Source: Novosphingobium sp. (GTDB lineage Bacteria; Pseudomonadota; Alphaproteobacteria; Sphingomonadales; Sphingomonadaceae). From it: a stretch of 64,000 bases of DNA. Under the pieces are notes generated by a model. The model had not been told where the DNA came from. It was given only the letters and a program-made list of their open reading frames with translations, and did no database searches. The position numbers and the translations under genes were made by a program. Positions 29,647 to 38,546 of the stretch are shown here, piece by piece (position 1 is the stretch's first letter; each line of letters opens with the position of its first letter). The stretch covers positions 558,001 through 622,000 of the forward strand of contig NZ_JBCNLP010000001.1 of assembly GCF_039595395.1 (NCBI RefSeq). Direction: 5' to 3'.

Positions 29647-31194
29647 TTGACCTCTTCGATCACGCATATCGGGCGCCTGCTCAGCTGGGGCCGCATTCTG
29701 GCCCGCCACGGCGCGCTCAAGATCATCGAGGACGCACCCGCCACTCCCGGCCCGGTCAAGCGCCTGTGCCGCATTGCGCGCTTTGGGGCGCGCGTGCCGG
29801 AGGTGCCCGATTACGCCGGCGCCTTCCGCGCCATCGGCCCGGCGGCGATCAAGCTGGGCCAGACTTTGGCCACCCGCCCCGATCTGGTGGGCGACGAGGC
29901 CGCGCACAACCTGCTGGCTTTGCAGGACAGCCTGCCGCCCGTGCCCTTCCCGGCCATCCGCGCCGAGATCGAGGGCGCCTTCGCCCGCCCGCTGGAGGAC
30001 CTCTACGCCCGCGTTGAGGAGGAGCCGGTCGGCGCTGCCTCCATCGCGCAGGTGCATCGCGCGTGGCTGCATGATGGCAGTCAGGTGGCGGTCAAGGTGC
30101 TGCGCCCCGGCATCGCCCGCAAATTCGCCCGCGATATCGAGACCTACGAGTGGGCCGCCGCTCATCTGGAGGCTCTGGGCGGCGAGGCGGGGCGCCTGCG
30201 CCCGCGCCTGATCATCGCCAATTTCCGCCGCTGGACCGCGCGCGAACTCGACCTGCGCCGCGAGGCCGCTTCGTCGAGCGAGCTGGCCGATGTCATGTCG
30301 GGCGTGGAGCATTACCGCGTCCCCACCATCGACTGGGAGCGCACCTGCGGCCGCGTGCTGACGATGGAATGGATCGACGGCGACAAGGTCAGCGATCTGC
30401 CTGCCCTGCGCGCGGCGGGCCATGATCTGAAGTCGCTGGCGCGGCGTCTGGTGCTGGCCTTCCTCACGCAGGCGATCCACGCCGGCTATTTCCATGCTGA
30501 CATGCATCAGGGCAATCTGTTCATCGAGGCGGACGGCACCATCGCCGCCATCGATTTCGGCATCATGGGCCGCATCAACCGTCAGGCCCGCATCTGGCTG
30601 GGCGAGATTCTGCATGGCCTGACCACCGGCAATTACCGCCGCGTCGCCGAAATCCATTTCGAGGCGCAATATGTGCCCTCCTACCACTCGGTGGATGAGT
30701 TCGCGACCGCCCTGCGCGCCGTGGGCGAGCCGATGCGTGGTCGCCCGGTGAAGGATCTCTCGGTCGGGCAGATGCTCGACGGGCTTTTCGCCATCACCCG
30801 CGATTTCGATATGGTCACCCAGCCGCATCTGCTGCTGTTGCAGAAGACCATGGTGATGGTGGAGGGGCTGGCCACCAGCCTCGACCCCGACATCAACATG
30901 TGGGACGTCTCGGGCCCCTTCGTTTCGGCCTGGATGCGCGACGAGCTTGGCCCCGAGGGCGCCATCGCCGATCGCGTGCAGGGCGCGGTGAAGGCCATCC
31001 AGCGCCTGCCCGATGTGCTGGCGCGGCTCGAATCGATGGTGCCCACCAAGGGCGCCGCCCCCGAACCGCCGCCACTGCCCGAGATTTCGCTGATGTGGAG
31101 CAATGGTAAACGCAATTTTATCCATTTCGCCGGATATGTAGCCGCTGCTTTGGCGGGAGGTCTGGCGACTTGGGGCGTGATGGCGCATATCTGA
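29647..31194 (+). CDS. ubiB: Ubiquinone biosynthesis protein UbiB (AarF/ABC1 atypical kinase)
   Basis: Membrane-bound ADCK-type atypical kinase/ATPase needed for ubiquinone synthesis, 515 residues. Landmarks are IKLGQTLATRPDLVG, the A-rich loop and conserved Lys in AAASIAQVH-type sequence (VGAASIAQVHRA), VAVKVLRPG, and the catalytic region GYFHADMHQGNLFIEADGTIAAIDFGIMG. A C-terminal hydrophobic segment (FAGYVAAALAGGLATWGVMA) anchors it. The likely start is TTG 29647, directly after the ubiE stop, giving MTSSITHIGRLL; there is no better-placed ATG. Confidence 0.95.
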   Translation: MTSSITHIGRLLSWGRILARHGALKIIEDAPATPGPVKRLCRIARFGARVPEVPDYAGAFRAIGPAAIKLGQTLATRPDLVGDEAAHNLLALQDSLPPVPFPAIRAEIEGAFARPLEDLYARVEEEPVGAASIAQVHRAWLHDGSQVAVKVLRPGIARKFARDIETYEWAAAHLEALGGEAGRLRPRLIIANFRRWTARELDLRREAASSSELADVMSGVEHYRVPTIDWERTCGRVLTMEWIDGDKVSDLPALRAAGHDLKSLARRLVLAFLTQAIHAGYFHADMHQGNLFIEADGTIAAIDFGIMGRINRQARIWLGEILHGLTTGNYRRVAEIHFEAQYVPSYHSVDEFATALRAVGEPMRGRPVKDLSVGQMLDGLFAITRDFDMVTQPHLLLLQKTMVMVEGLATSLDPDINMWDVSGPFVSAWMRDELGPEGAIADRVQGAVKAIQRLPDVLARLESMVPTKGAAPEPPPLPEISLMWSNGKRNFIHFAGYVAAALAGGLATWGVMAHI

Positions 31195-31241
31195 CACAGG
31201 CTGAGGCAGGGCTGCCCACGCGCCCTGCCGCGCCCTTTGCC

Positions 31242-32363
31242 ATGGGGGACCGCTTTGCCGCCTGGCCGCGCCTGCGCGCGCTGGCGGCGCTGATTGCGCT
31301 GGCGATGATGCTGGCGGCCAGCGCCTTCGTGCCCCTCACCGTGGGCCGGGGCGAAGTGGCCAAGCCCGCGCAAATCTCGCTGACCGGAAACGCCGGCAAA
31401 CAGGCCGAGCGACCCCGCGATGATGACCTGACCCTCTACGACCACGCCGTCACCCGCATCCGCCACGGCGAGAACTATTACGACTTCATCGCGCAGGAGC
31501 ATCGCAAGGCCGATTACCCCCTGCGCCCCGGCCTCGCCGTCCGCCTGCCCACGCTGGCCTATCTCGACGCCGCCATGGGCGTGGACGAGGCCAAACCCGC
31601 CCCCATCGCCATGGGTGCCGCTGTGGTGCTGATGCTGGCCGTGATCTGGGCCTGGTGGCGCCGTCTGGGCGATGAGGCCTGCAGCGAAAGCCAGCGCCTT
31701 TTCGGCACCGCGCTGATCTTCCTTGGCGCCTCGCTGGGGCTGAATCGCTATTATTTCGTGCTTCACGAACTCTGGGCCGGGATGCTGATCGCCCTGTCTC
31801 TCGGCCTGCACCGGCCTTCGCGGGGCCGCTGGCTTGGCGCATGGCTGGCCGCCGCGCTGGCGCTGGCCATCCGCGAGCATACCTTGCCCTATGTGCTGCT
31901 GATGGGCGCCATGGCCCTGTGGCGCGGCCATCGGCGAGAGGCCGGGGCATGGGCGCTGCTGGTGGCGCTGTTCGCGCTCGCCATGGCGGTGCATCTGCAT
32001 CTGGTTGCCCTGCACACGCTGCCCACCGACCCCACCGGGCCAAGCTGGTTTGCCATGCGCGGGCTGGGGGGCTGGCTGTCGAATGTGGCGCTCTCCTCCA
32101 ACCTGCGCTTCCTGCCGCACTGGATCGCCGGGCCCGCGATCATCGCCATGATTCTGGGCTGGGCCGGATGGCGCAGCGAGGCGGGAGCCACAGCGACGCT
32201 GCTGTTCCTCGGTTATGGGCTGCTGTTCATGATCGCCGGGCGGGATGATAATTTCTACTGGGGGGCGATGATCGCGCCCGCCATGTTTGTCGGGCTGGCT
32301 TTTGTGCCGATGGCTCTGGCAGGGGTGTGGAAGGCGGTTTGGACGGGGCGGGAAGGCATTTAA
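31242..32363 (+). CDS. Uncharacterised polytopic membrane protein
   Basis: Not recognised with confidence. The 373-residue protein has about nine hydrophobic segments. After the first helix (LRALAALIALAMMLAASAFVPL) comes a polar loop with DDLTLYDHAVTRIRHGENYYDFIAQEHR and YPLRPGLAVRLPTL, followed by closely spaced helices. A large loop after helix 1 with acidic residues is a layout seen in GT-C glycosyltransferases, but I cannot show membership. ATG 31242 is chosen; an in-frame TTG at 31170 would overlap ubiB. It lies 47 bp after ubiB and may be in the same operon. Element D begins 7 bp after its stop. Confidence 0.7.
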   Translation: MGDRFAAWPRLRALAALIALAMMLAASAFVPLTVGRGEVAKPAQISLTGNAGKQAERPRDDDLTLYDHAVTRIRHGENYYDFIAQEHRKADYPLRPGLAVRLPTLAYLDAAMGVDEAKPAPIAMGAAVVLMLAVIWAWWRRLGDEACSESQRLFGTALIFLGASLGLNRYYFVLHELWAGMLIALSLGLHRPSRGRWLGAWLAAALALAIREHTLPYVLLMGAMALWRGHRREAGAWALLVALFALAMAVHLHLVALHTLPTDPTGPSWFAMRGLGGWLSNVALSSNLRFLPHWIAGPAIIAMILGWAGWRSEAGATATLLFLGYGLLFMIAGRDDNFYWGAMIAPAMFVGLAFVPMALAGVWKAVWTGREGI

Positions 32364-32370
32364 AAGAAGA

Positions 32371-32577
32371 TGCGAGGGGGTTACCCCCTCGCGCTCCCAT
32401 GACGTCTTCCGACGCAAGGGCAGGGGCGCCCGGTCGTTGCGCCCGGACTATCCACCTGCGCAACCTAAGGCGCCGCAGGCATCAAATCCCTGCCTGCGGC
32501 GCGGCAAACTGGGCGCAAGGCCGAACCCGATGCGCGCCGTAGACATTAAAGGGGGCGCGAGGGCGATGGCCCTCGCA
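32371..32577 (-). repeat. Intergenic palindrome-ended element, copy D (reverse orientation)
   Basis: This copy is inverted relative to A-C. It starts with the GCGAGGGGG palindrome followed by CGCTCCCATGACGTCTTCCG, has the internal pair AAGGCGCCGCAGGC and CCTGCCTGCGGCGC, and ends with TGCGCGCCGTAGACATTAAA and a GCGAGGG palindrome with loop CGATGG closing at 32577. Its first end is 7 bp after the stop of the upstream membrane protein; its other end is 45 bp before coaBC. The purine-rich left flank (AAAAGAAGA) and pyrimidine-rich right flank (TCTTCTCTTCTTCC) are as in other copies. Confidence 0.85.
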
Positions 32578-32622
32578 TCTTCTCTTCTTCCCCTTCAACC
32601 CTCCCCCCGCTATCACGCGCCA

Positions 32623-33816
32623 ATGCAAGGCAAACGCATCCTCTTGATCGTCGGCGGCGGCATCGCGGCTTACAAATCCTGCGAGCTGGTCCGGCTGATC
32701 CGCAAGGCGGGCGGCGAGGTGACCTGTGTGCTGACCGAGGGCGGCAGTCATTTCGTCACCGCGATGACCCTGGCGGCGCTGAGTGAAAACCCCGTTCACA
32801 CCACGCTGTGGGATCTGAAGAACGAGGTGGAAATGGGCCATATCCAGCTCTCGCGTCAGGCGGATCTGGTGGTGGTCTGCCCGGCGACGGCCAATATGCT
32901 GGCCAAGATGGCGGCGGGCATTGCCGACGATCTGGCGACCACGCTGATCCTGGCCACCGACAAGCCGGTGCTGGCCGTGCCCGCGATGAATGTGCGGATG
33001 TGGCTGAACGCGGCGACTCAGGCCAATGTCGCCACCTTGCGCTCGCGCGATATCACGGTGGTCGATCCGGACGATGGCGCCATGGCCTGCGGCGAATATG
33101 GCCCGGGCCGCCTGCCTGAGCCCCCTGCGGTGCTGGAAGCCATCCAGCATGCCCTGCGCGGCCCCGGCCTGCTGACAGGCCGCCACGTGCTCGTGACGGC
33201 TGGTCCCACCCATGAACCCATCGACCCGGTGCGCTACATCGCCAACCGCTCCAGCGGCCTGCAGGGCTTTGCCATCGCCGAGGCGGCGGCTCAGGCGGGG
33301 GCCAAGGTCACGCTGGTGGCCGGGCCGGTCGATCTGCCGACACCTTACGGCGTGACGCGGGTGAATGTGGAAAGCGCCCTGCAGATGGAAGCTGCGGTCG
33401 AGAAGGCTCTGCCCGCCGATGTGGCGGTGATGGTCGCCGCCGTGGCCGACTGGCGCGCCGAAAACGCGGGCGACCCCGCGCGCAAGATCAAGAAGGATGG
33501 TTCGGGCCAGCCTCCGGCGCTTAAGCTGGTCGAGAACCCCGATATTCTGGCGGGGCTCTGTGCCTCGCCGCGCAGGCCCGCTCTGGTGGTGGGCTTTGCG
33601 GCGGAAACCCATGATGTGATCGCCAACGCTCAGGCCAAGCGCCTGCGCAAGGGGGCGGACTGGATCGTGGCCAATGATGTCTCGGGCGATGTGATGGGGG
33701 GCACGCGCAATGCGGTGCAGATCGTCACCGCCAGCGGCATAGAGGCCATCGGGCAGGCCCCCAAGGCGGTGATCGCGCAAGCATTGATCGAAAGGATTGC
33801 CCGTGCATTCGACTGA
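32623..33816 (+). CDS. coaBC: Bifunctional CoaBC (phosphopantothenoylcysteine decarboxylase/synthetase)
   Basis: Couples 4'-phosphopantothenate to cysteine and decarboxylates the product, two steps of coenzyme A synthesis. It has 397 residues: N-terminal flavoprotein decarboxylase (CoaC, about 1-185) with VGGGIAAYKSCELVRLIRKAG, the active-site region VPAMNVRMW and ACGEYGPGRLPEP; and C-terminal synthetase (CoaB) with LVTAGPTHEPIDPVRYIANRSSG and VMVAAVADWR...KIKK. ATG 32623 starts the canonical MQGKRILLIVGGGIAAYK; the frame is open upstream through element D but carries no signal. It overlaps dut by 14 bases. Confidence 0.96.
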   Translation: MQGKRILLIVGGGIAAYKSCELVRLIRKAGGEVTCVLTEGGSHFVTAMTLAALSENPVHTTLWDLKNEVEMGHIQLSRQADLVVVCPATANMLAKMAAGIADDLATTLILATDKPVLAVPAMNVRMWLNAATQANVATLRSRDITVVDPDDGAMACGEYGPGRLPEPPAVLEAIQHALRGPGLLTGRHVLVTAGPTHEPIDPVRYIANRSSGLQGFAIAEAAAQAGAKVTLVAGPVDLPTPYGVTRVNVESALQMEAAVEKALPADVAVMVAAVADWRAENAGDPARKIKKDGSGQPPALKLVENPDILAGLCASPRRPALVVGFAAETHDVIANAQAKRLRKGADWIVANDVSGDVMGGTRNAVQIVTASGIEAIGQAPKAVIAQALIERIARAFD

Positions 33817-34273
33817 CACCATCCCCCTGCGCGTCAAGCGCCTGCCCCATGGCGAGGGTCTGCCTCTGCCCGCCTATGCCACCAGCGGCGCGGCGGGCAT
33901 GGATGTCGTCTCTGCCGAGGATGTGGTGCTGGCACCCGGTGCGCGCCATGCGGTGGCCACGGGCCTGTCGATGGCAATCCCCGCGGGCTTCGAGATTCAG
34001 GTGCGTCCGCGTTCGGGTCTGGCGCTGAAGCACGGCATTTCCGCGCCCAACGCGCCGGGCACGATTGACTCCGATTACCGGGGCGAGGTGAAGATCATCC
34101 TGATCAACCACGGCGACAAGCCCTTCGAGATCCTGCGCGGCGACCGTGTGGCCCAGCTGGTGCTGGCCCCGGTGGTGCAGGGCGGCTGGCTCGAAGTCGA
34201 AGAGCTGGACGCCACCGATCGCGGCGAGGGCGGCTTCGGCAGCACCGGCGGCGTGGTGGCTCTGGGCAACTAA
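33803..34273 (+). CDS. dut: dUTP diphosphatase (dUTPase)
   Basis: Hydrolyses dUTP to dUMP and PPi, keeping uracil out of DNA and feeding dTMP synthesis. The 156-residue trimeric-type enzyme has all five motifs: AGMDVVSAEDV, RPRSGLALKHGI, APGTIDSDYRGEVKIILIN, RGDRVAQLVLAPV and the flexible C-terminal RGEGGFGSTG. GTG 33803 is chosen because AAAGGA (33791-33796) lies six bases before it and directly abuts the alternative TTG at 33797. The gene starts inside the end of coaBC, so the two are translationally linked, as in other alphaproteobacteria. Confidence 0.96.
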   Translation: MHSTDTIPLRVKRLPHGEGLPLPAYATSGAAGMDVVSAEDVVLAPGARHAVATGLSMAIPAGFEIQVRPRSGLALKHGISAPNAPGTIDSDYRGEVKIILINHGDKPFEILRGDRVAQLVLAPVVQGGWLEVEELDATDRGEGGFGSTGGVVALGN

Positions 34274-34297
34274 GGCCGCGAAAGCAGCGCGGGCGGT

Positions 34298-34681
34298 TTA
34301 CCGCTCGCGCTGTTTCAGCACCCAGCCATAGGACTGACGCAGCGATGCACTGCGTTCGCGCGTCAGCTTCCAGCGGCAGACCAGCTCGGCAGGCGGGCCA
34401 CCGGTGCCCCCGCCATAAAGCGCGAATTCCGCCGAACATTGTGAATCGCGAAAGCTGACCCATGCGCGCTCGGCATTGACGAGGCCGGTCCGCTCGGGGC
34501 CGTTCAGCACCCGAACAATGCGGGCATAGACGGCGTTCAGGGCCTTATCCTCACGCCCCAGCGCATCGGCGTAGCAATGCACCATGTCATAGGTGGTGGA
34601 GGCGGAGCGGCAGGGCGCCGCAGGATCGTTGAAAGCCTGAGTGGGCGTTGCGGCCAGCAGGAGCAACGGGGCAAGGATCAT
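34298..34681 (-). CDS. LprI/DUF1311-family secreted protein
   Basis: A 127-residue exported protein. The signal peptide MILAPLLLLAATPTQA is followed by the DUF1311 pattern: CRSASTTYDMVHCYADALGREDKALNAVYARIVRVL and LVNAERAWVSFRDSQCSAEFALYGGG...ELVCRWKLTRERSASLR, with four cysteines spaced as in lysozyme-inhibitor LprI domains. The function may be lysozyme inhibition or another periplasmic role. Translation likely starts at ATG 34681; the frame continues upstream into the DUF4136 gene without support. It converges on dut. Confidence 0.8.
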   Translation of the reverse strand: MILAPLLLLAATPTQAFNDPAAPCRSASTTYDMVHCYADALGREDKALNAVYARIVRVLNGPERTGLVNAERAWVSFRDSQCSAEFALYGGGTGGPPAELVCRWKLTRERSASLRQSYGWVLKQRER

Positions 34682-34696
34682 CGCTTTCCATCCATG

Positions 34697-34730
34697 AAAA
34701 ACCGGCGCGGGTGGAGCGACCCGCGCCGGT
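34697..34730 (-). terminator. Intrinsic terminator after the DUF4136 lipoprotein gene
   Basis: On the minus strand the 12-bp arms ACCGGCGCGGGT and ACCCGCGCCGGT, separated by six bases, are followed by TTTTTC. It sits 10 bp beyond the DUF4136 stop and just upstream of the LprI start, so the LprI-like gene needs its own promoter or readthrough. Confidence 0.85.
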
Positions 34731-34739
34731 GATGATGAC

Positions 34740-35444
34740 TTACTTGTCCGGCTTGACCGTGACCTTCTTTTCCGGCGCGATGGTGATGCGCAGCGATTCA
34801 CCCGAATTGCCGGGGAAGCCGGTGAACATCGCCTCAACCAGATTGGGCACCAGATAGCTCAGGTGATCCGAGGTGGAGGCAGCCTGGGCGCGACCCTCGA
34901 ACAGGCGGCGCGAGGTCGCCTTGTCGTCGATGCGCAGCGTGATGTCGCTGGTGTAGACGGTCGAGACGTCGATGCCATTGTCGAAGAAGGGATCATTCCA
35001 GCCCCAGCCCCAGGCGCCGCGACCGAAGCCGCCGTAACCGCCGCCCCAGCCGCCATAGCCGAAGCGACCGCGATAACCGCGCCACGGACCCCAATAGGGA
35101 TCGGCAAAGCCGGTCGAGCGCAGGACCTGACGGCCCTTGTCGATGCCATAGTTGAAATGGACGATCAGGCTGGCCGCTTCAGGATTGGGCGCGGGCGTGT
35201 AGCCATATTTCGACAGGTTCTGTGCCACGAGCGAGGCATACTGGCTGAACTCGATCCCGCCGGCCAGCGCCGGATTGTCCGACACGATGGCAAAGCTCTG
35301 CCCCTGGGGTGCGGGCAGTTGCGTCGAGAAACGGGTGACCTTGCTGTCGAAGTTTTCGGCGCAGGCCGAAAGGCCCAGCACCAGCAGGCCGGCCATCGCC
35401 GCCTGCGCCAGGCGCGAGAAGGGTTTACGCGCAACGTCGTTCAT
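34740..35444 (-). CDS. DUF4136-domain lipoprotein
   Basis: A 234-residue putative lipoprotein: a basic N-terminus, a hydrophobic segment and lipobox LSAC with Cys28. The body resembles DUF4136 proteins (FDSKVTRFSTQLPAPQGQSFAIV, YASLVAQNLSKYGYTP, PEAASLIVHFNYGID and a C-terminal LRIDDKATSRRLFEGRAQ). Between them is a Gly/Trp/Tyr/Arg-rich stretch (about residues 118-150, GRFGYGGWGGGYGGFGRG) that looks disordered. Probably held in the envelope; function unknown. A strong terminator follows. Confidence 0.85.
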   Translation of the reverse strand: MNDVARKPFSRLAQAAMAGLLVLGLSACAENFDSKVTRFSTQLPAPQGQSFAIVSDNPALAGGIEFSQYASLVAQNLSKYGYTPAPNPEAASLIVHFNYGIDKGRQVLRSTGFADPYWGPWRGYRGRFGYGGWGGGYGGFGRGAWGWGWNDPFFDNGIDVSTVYTSDITLRIDDKATSRRLFEGRAQAASTSDHLSYLVPNLVEAMFTGFPGNSGESLRITIAPEKKVTVKPDK

Positions 35445-35582
35445 TGTGTTGTCCTCCGCAGATCACGCCCAGGGCCTATCCTCCCCAGCGGTCCGGACGT
35501 ATTTGTTAGCGCCTTGTGCCTTACCGGGAGCCGACTGAACAGGGGTTGAATGCAGGGGGACAACATTTTGTCGTAAATGGTG

Positions 35583-36176
35583 TCAGCGCTGCCTTTTCAA
35601 CACGATATAGAGCGCGCCCGCGCCGCCATGCCGCACATGGGCGACGCGCAATGCCGCGATGGCATGGCCATGCGCGCCCTGCGCCAGCCAGTCGGCGACA
35701 TGGGCGCGGATCGCCCCGCGCGCGGAGCCTGCCGGGCGCGGCCTTCCGGTGATCAGGAGCACCAGCCGCGCCTGTTGCTGACGCGCCAGCGTGAGGCCGT
35801 GATCGAGCCGCGCATGGGCCTCATCCAGCGTGAAACCGTGCAGGTCGAGGCTGAAATCGGGCGCCACCAGCCCCTTGGCGAGCCGCTTGTCCCACCCCGC
35901 ATCCAGCCCGTGGCGGTCGAGCGGGCGCGGTGCGGGCGCGGCGCAAGGCGGCGGCGGCAAGGGCGGCGGCACGCGGCCTTTGATCCGCTTGGGCGGCGGA
36001 GGCGGGGCCTCGGCCGTATCGGCGGGTTTGGACTGGGCGACAGGCGCGGCGCGGCGTTGCGGCTCCAGAGGCGTGATGGTCTGTGCCAGACGGGCCCAGA
36101 GCACCTCCTCCTCCTCGGTCAACCTGCGGCCGCGGGCGAAAGCAGGCCGGGGGCGCGCCCGGCCCGGAGCTTTCAT
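35583..36176 (-). CDS. Smr-domain protein
   Basis: A 197-residue protein. The first half is basic and Pro-rich (PPPPPKRIKGRVPPPLPPPP) and probably disordered. The C-terminal half (about 115-197) is the Smr domain: SLDLHGFTLDEAHARLDHGL (the LDLHG motif), VLLITGRP and the GALYIVLKRQR end. Smr domains are DNA/RNA nicking nucleases; the stand-alone role in proteobacteria is uncertain. ATG 36176 overlaps the mltA stop by ATGA, so it is translated with mltA, a common alphaproteobacterial pairing. Confidence 0.87.
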   Translation of the reverse strand: MKAPGRARPRPAFARGRRLTEEEEVLWARLAQTITPLEPQRRAAPVAQSKPADTAEAPPPPPKRIKGRVPPPLPPPPCAAPAPRPLDRHGLDAGWDKRLAKGLVAPDFSLDLHGFTLDEAHARLDHGLTLARQQQARLVLLITGRPRPAGSARGAIRAHVADWLAQGAHGHAIAALRVAHVRHGGAGALYIVLKRQR

Positions 36177-37432
36177 CGCAGACCCAATCGGGCGAGCGAG
36201 GCGCGGGGCAGCAGCACATTGGCCTGCCCATGGCCGATCATCCCGCCCGCGATGCGGCGCGCCTCGGCCCCGGCGCCCCAGAAGCTGTCGAAGCGGTTGG
36301 CGCCCTTGATCGCGCCGCCGGTGTCCTGAGCGATCCACAGCCCGTTGGCCTGCGTGGCGCCCGCCAGCGACGGGTCCATCGAGAGGAACACCGGCGCGCC
36401 CAGCGGCGTGAAGAGCGGATCGGCGGCGACGCTGACATGGGCATGGACCGGCAGGCCCATGGCGCCCACCGGGCCGTCGCCATTGAGTTCGCGGAAGAAG
36501 ACCCAGCTCTTGTTCTGGCGCATCAGCGCGCGGCCATCCTCGGGATGCTCGTGGATATACTGGACGATGCCCTGCATCGAGCCGGGATACTGGCCCGGCC
36601 CGGTGCCGATCAGCCCCTGCTGGCGCATCAGCCCGCCGATGTTGGTGTAATTCTGCCCATTGTCCCCGGCATAGCCGATGCGGATCACCGAGCCATCGGG
36701 CTGGCGCAGCCGTCCCGAGCCCTGCACCTGCAGGAAGAACAGCTCGACCGGATCGGCGACCCAGGCCAGTTCCAGATTCTGCCCGGCAAGCTGGCCGTTC
36801 TCGATCTGGGCGCGCTCGTAATAGGGGACGAAATGGCCGGTCTCGTCATAGCGGCCAAAGGGCGTCTGGCCATTGGGCTTGACCGGGCCGTCGCCGGGGC
36901 GGGCATGGACCAGATCTGCGGGCATGCCATAGACCGGCGCGTCATAGCCCGGAATGTGCTGGCGGCTGCCCGCGATCTCGGGCTCGTAATAGCCGGTGAC
37001 GAAGCTGGCGCCCGAACCCACGGTCACGGCGCGGAAATAGGTGTTGAAGAAGTTGGGCGCATCAGCCGTGGGCCAATCACTGGCCGCCGAGCAGGCGCTC
37101 TGCCAGTCGGTCTTGACGGTGAGGCCGCTGGGGTCGTTGCGGCTGGTCAGGCGCGGGCAGCTCGCGCGGAAGGCGGCGAGCACGGGGCCTGCGCTGGCGG
37201 GCGTCAGCCCGAAGCTGGCGATGGAGGGCCCGGCATGCACCCCTGCCACCAGCGCATTGGCGGGCGGCGGCGGGGCGGCAGGCTGGGTCGGCTGAACCGG
37301 CAGCGGGCGGCTGGGGGCGGGGCGGCTGGAGACCGGCCCGCGCGCTTCAGGAATTACCCGGCCGCAACCGGCCAGCAGCATCAATGTGAACAGGGCCGTT
37401 GCGGCCCTGTTCTTACCCAGCCCTGCGATCAT
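36173..37432 (-). CDS. mltA: Membrane-bound lytic murein transglycosylase A
   Basis: Outer-membrane lipoprotein that cleaves peptidoglycan to 1,6-anhydro products, 419 residues. The signal ends at lipobox LLAGC (Cys23), followed by a Pro/Ala-rich linker. MltA-domain landmarks: FFNTYFRAVTV, GASFVTGYYEPEIAGSRQ, ELFFLQVQGSGRLR, IGYAGDNGQNYTNIG and the C-terminal 3D domain with QDTGGAIKGANRFDSFWGAG containing the catalytic Asp. It lies downstream of the Tim44-like gene with 17 bp between and overlaps smr. Confidence 0.95.
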   Translation of the reverse strand: MIAGLGKNRAATALFTLMLLAGCGRVIPEARGPVSSRPAPSRPLPVQPTQPAAPPPPANALVAGVHAGPSIASFGLTPASAGPVLAAFRASCPRLTSRNDPSGLTVKTDWQSACSAASDWPTADAPNFFNTYFRAVTVGSGASFVTGYYEPEIAGSRQHIPGYDAPVYGMPADLVHARPGDGPVKPNGQTPFGRYDETGHFVPYYERAQIENGQLAGQNLELAWVADPVELFFLQVQGSGRLRQPDGSVIRIGYAGDNGQNYTNIGGLMRQQGLIGTGPGQYPGSMQGIVQYIHEHPEDGRALMRQNKSWVFFRELNGDGPVGAMGLPVHAHVSVAADPLFTPLGAPVFLSMDPSLAGATQANGLWIAQDTGGAIKGANRFDSFWGAGAEARRIAGGMIGHGQANVLLPRASLARLGLR

Positions 37433-37449
37433 GGATTCAGCTCCCGACC

Positions 37450-38199
37450 TTAACCTTCATCGGTCTCGTCGAGCAGCCAGTCGGGATCGGCGGAGTTGAT
37501 GTCGCGGCGGAAGGTCCAGGCGTCGCGCGCCTCGACCGCGTCATGCAGCGAACCGGCCACCATATGGCCTTCGGCATCGCGGGTGATCGCGGCGATGTCG
37601 GCCACGAAGCGCACCGTGATGCGGGCATAGGGAGCGGTATAGGTCGCGCCGGTGATCACCACCTCGTTCAGGCGGACCAGGCGGTTGTCGACCACTTCGC
37701 CCGCAGCGTTGCGCTCGTCGATGGCGGCGGCGAAGCCGGTGGCGACATCGGCATCGCACAGCTTGGCCAGCTCATCCTTGTCGCCGCGCCAGAAGGCGCC
37801 CAGCACGATGCCATAGGCGCCGCGTGCGCCCTCAAGGAAGGCATGGGGGTCGAAACGGCGGTCGACCGCGATGATCTCGCGCAGGCCGCGCTCCACGGTG
37901 GGCAGCACCGAGAGCGGCTCGCGGGCGTTGCGGCCGCCAGCCAGAGGCTCACGCGAGGCACCGCGATCGGCGGTGCGGTCGCTACCGCGATCCTGCCCGC
38001 GTGGCTGCGAGGAGAGGTTGGCCTGGCCTGTCGGGCCCCCCGTCGGATTCTGCGCGTCGAAGCGACCCAGCGCATCGCGCGAGGCGGGTTCGTGCCGGGG
38101 TTGTTCGTCGCCCTGTTCGGCACGGCGCCCCAGTACGGCGTAGAGTCGCAGGCCCAGGAAGGCAGCAATCATGGCCAGAATGACGATTTCGACAGTCAC
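37450..38199 (-). CDS. Tim44-domain protein (TimA/Tim44-like)
   Basis: A 249-residue protein with an N-terminal membrane segment (about residues 3-20), a polar Arg/Gly/Ser-rich linker (about 25-95), and a C-terminal Tim44-like domain: FDPHAFLEGARGAYGIVLGAFWRGDKDELAKLCDADV, ITVRFVADIAAITRD and RDAWTFRRDINSADPDWLLDET. In alphaproteobacteria such proteins occur beside mltA/smr and secB, as here, and resemble the mitochondrial import-motor subunit; the bacterial role is not settled. GTG 38199 is the only reasonable start. It is divergent from secB. Confidence 0.88.
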   Translation of the reverse strand: MTVEIVILAMIAAFLGLRLYAVLGRRAEQGDEQPRHEPASRDALGRFDAQNPTGGPTGQANLSSQPRGQDRGSDRTADRGASREPLAGGRNAREPLSVLPTVERGLREIIAVDRRFDPHAFLEGARGAYGIVLGAFWRGDKDELAKLCDADVATGFAAAIDERNAAGEVVDNRLVRLNEVVITGATYTAPYARITVRFVADIAAITRDAEGHMVAGSLHDAVEARDAWTFRRDINSADPDWLLDETDEG

Positions 38200-38546
38200 A
38201 AGCTTTGTCCAGTTTCACGCCAGAGTGCGTTTGGTATCGTGCCGACAGAGGTTCGGCAGATGCGGGAGGTATAGACCACCCGCCTTAACGAACCGCGATC
38301 ATGCTACAGATAGGTAGCGAACACAAATGAACAACGCATGCACAAGGCCTTTAAGGGCTTTTTTTCGCCATGCCGTGGCAGGCGTGCGAGCATAGGGGGC
38401 GAATCGGTCGGGCGCGGGGGTGTTGTGCGCGCTCCCATGGCTGTTGTGCGCTCGCGGGGCAGATGCTAGGCGCTTGGATCAGCAAGATCCACCTGATGCG
38501 CCAGCCCCATAGCCAGGGCGGCGGCGCCTAGACAGAAAGCAGTCCC
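38200..38546. other. Divergent intergenic region between tim44-like gene and secB
   Basis: About 347 bp with no credible gene, tRNA or element of the families seen elsewhere. It must hold both promoters. A stretch near 38349-38368 (AAGGCCTTTAAGGGCTTTTT) resembles a weak hairpin followed by T residues, but pairing is poor. I see nothing else I can support. Confidence 0.4.

Noticed and set aside
38349..38370. Intrinsic terminator in the secB upstream region
   Set aside because: The T run is good but the stem pairs poorly, and no gene ends there.
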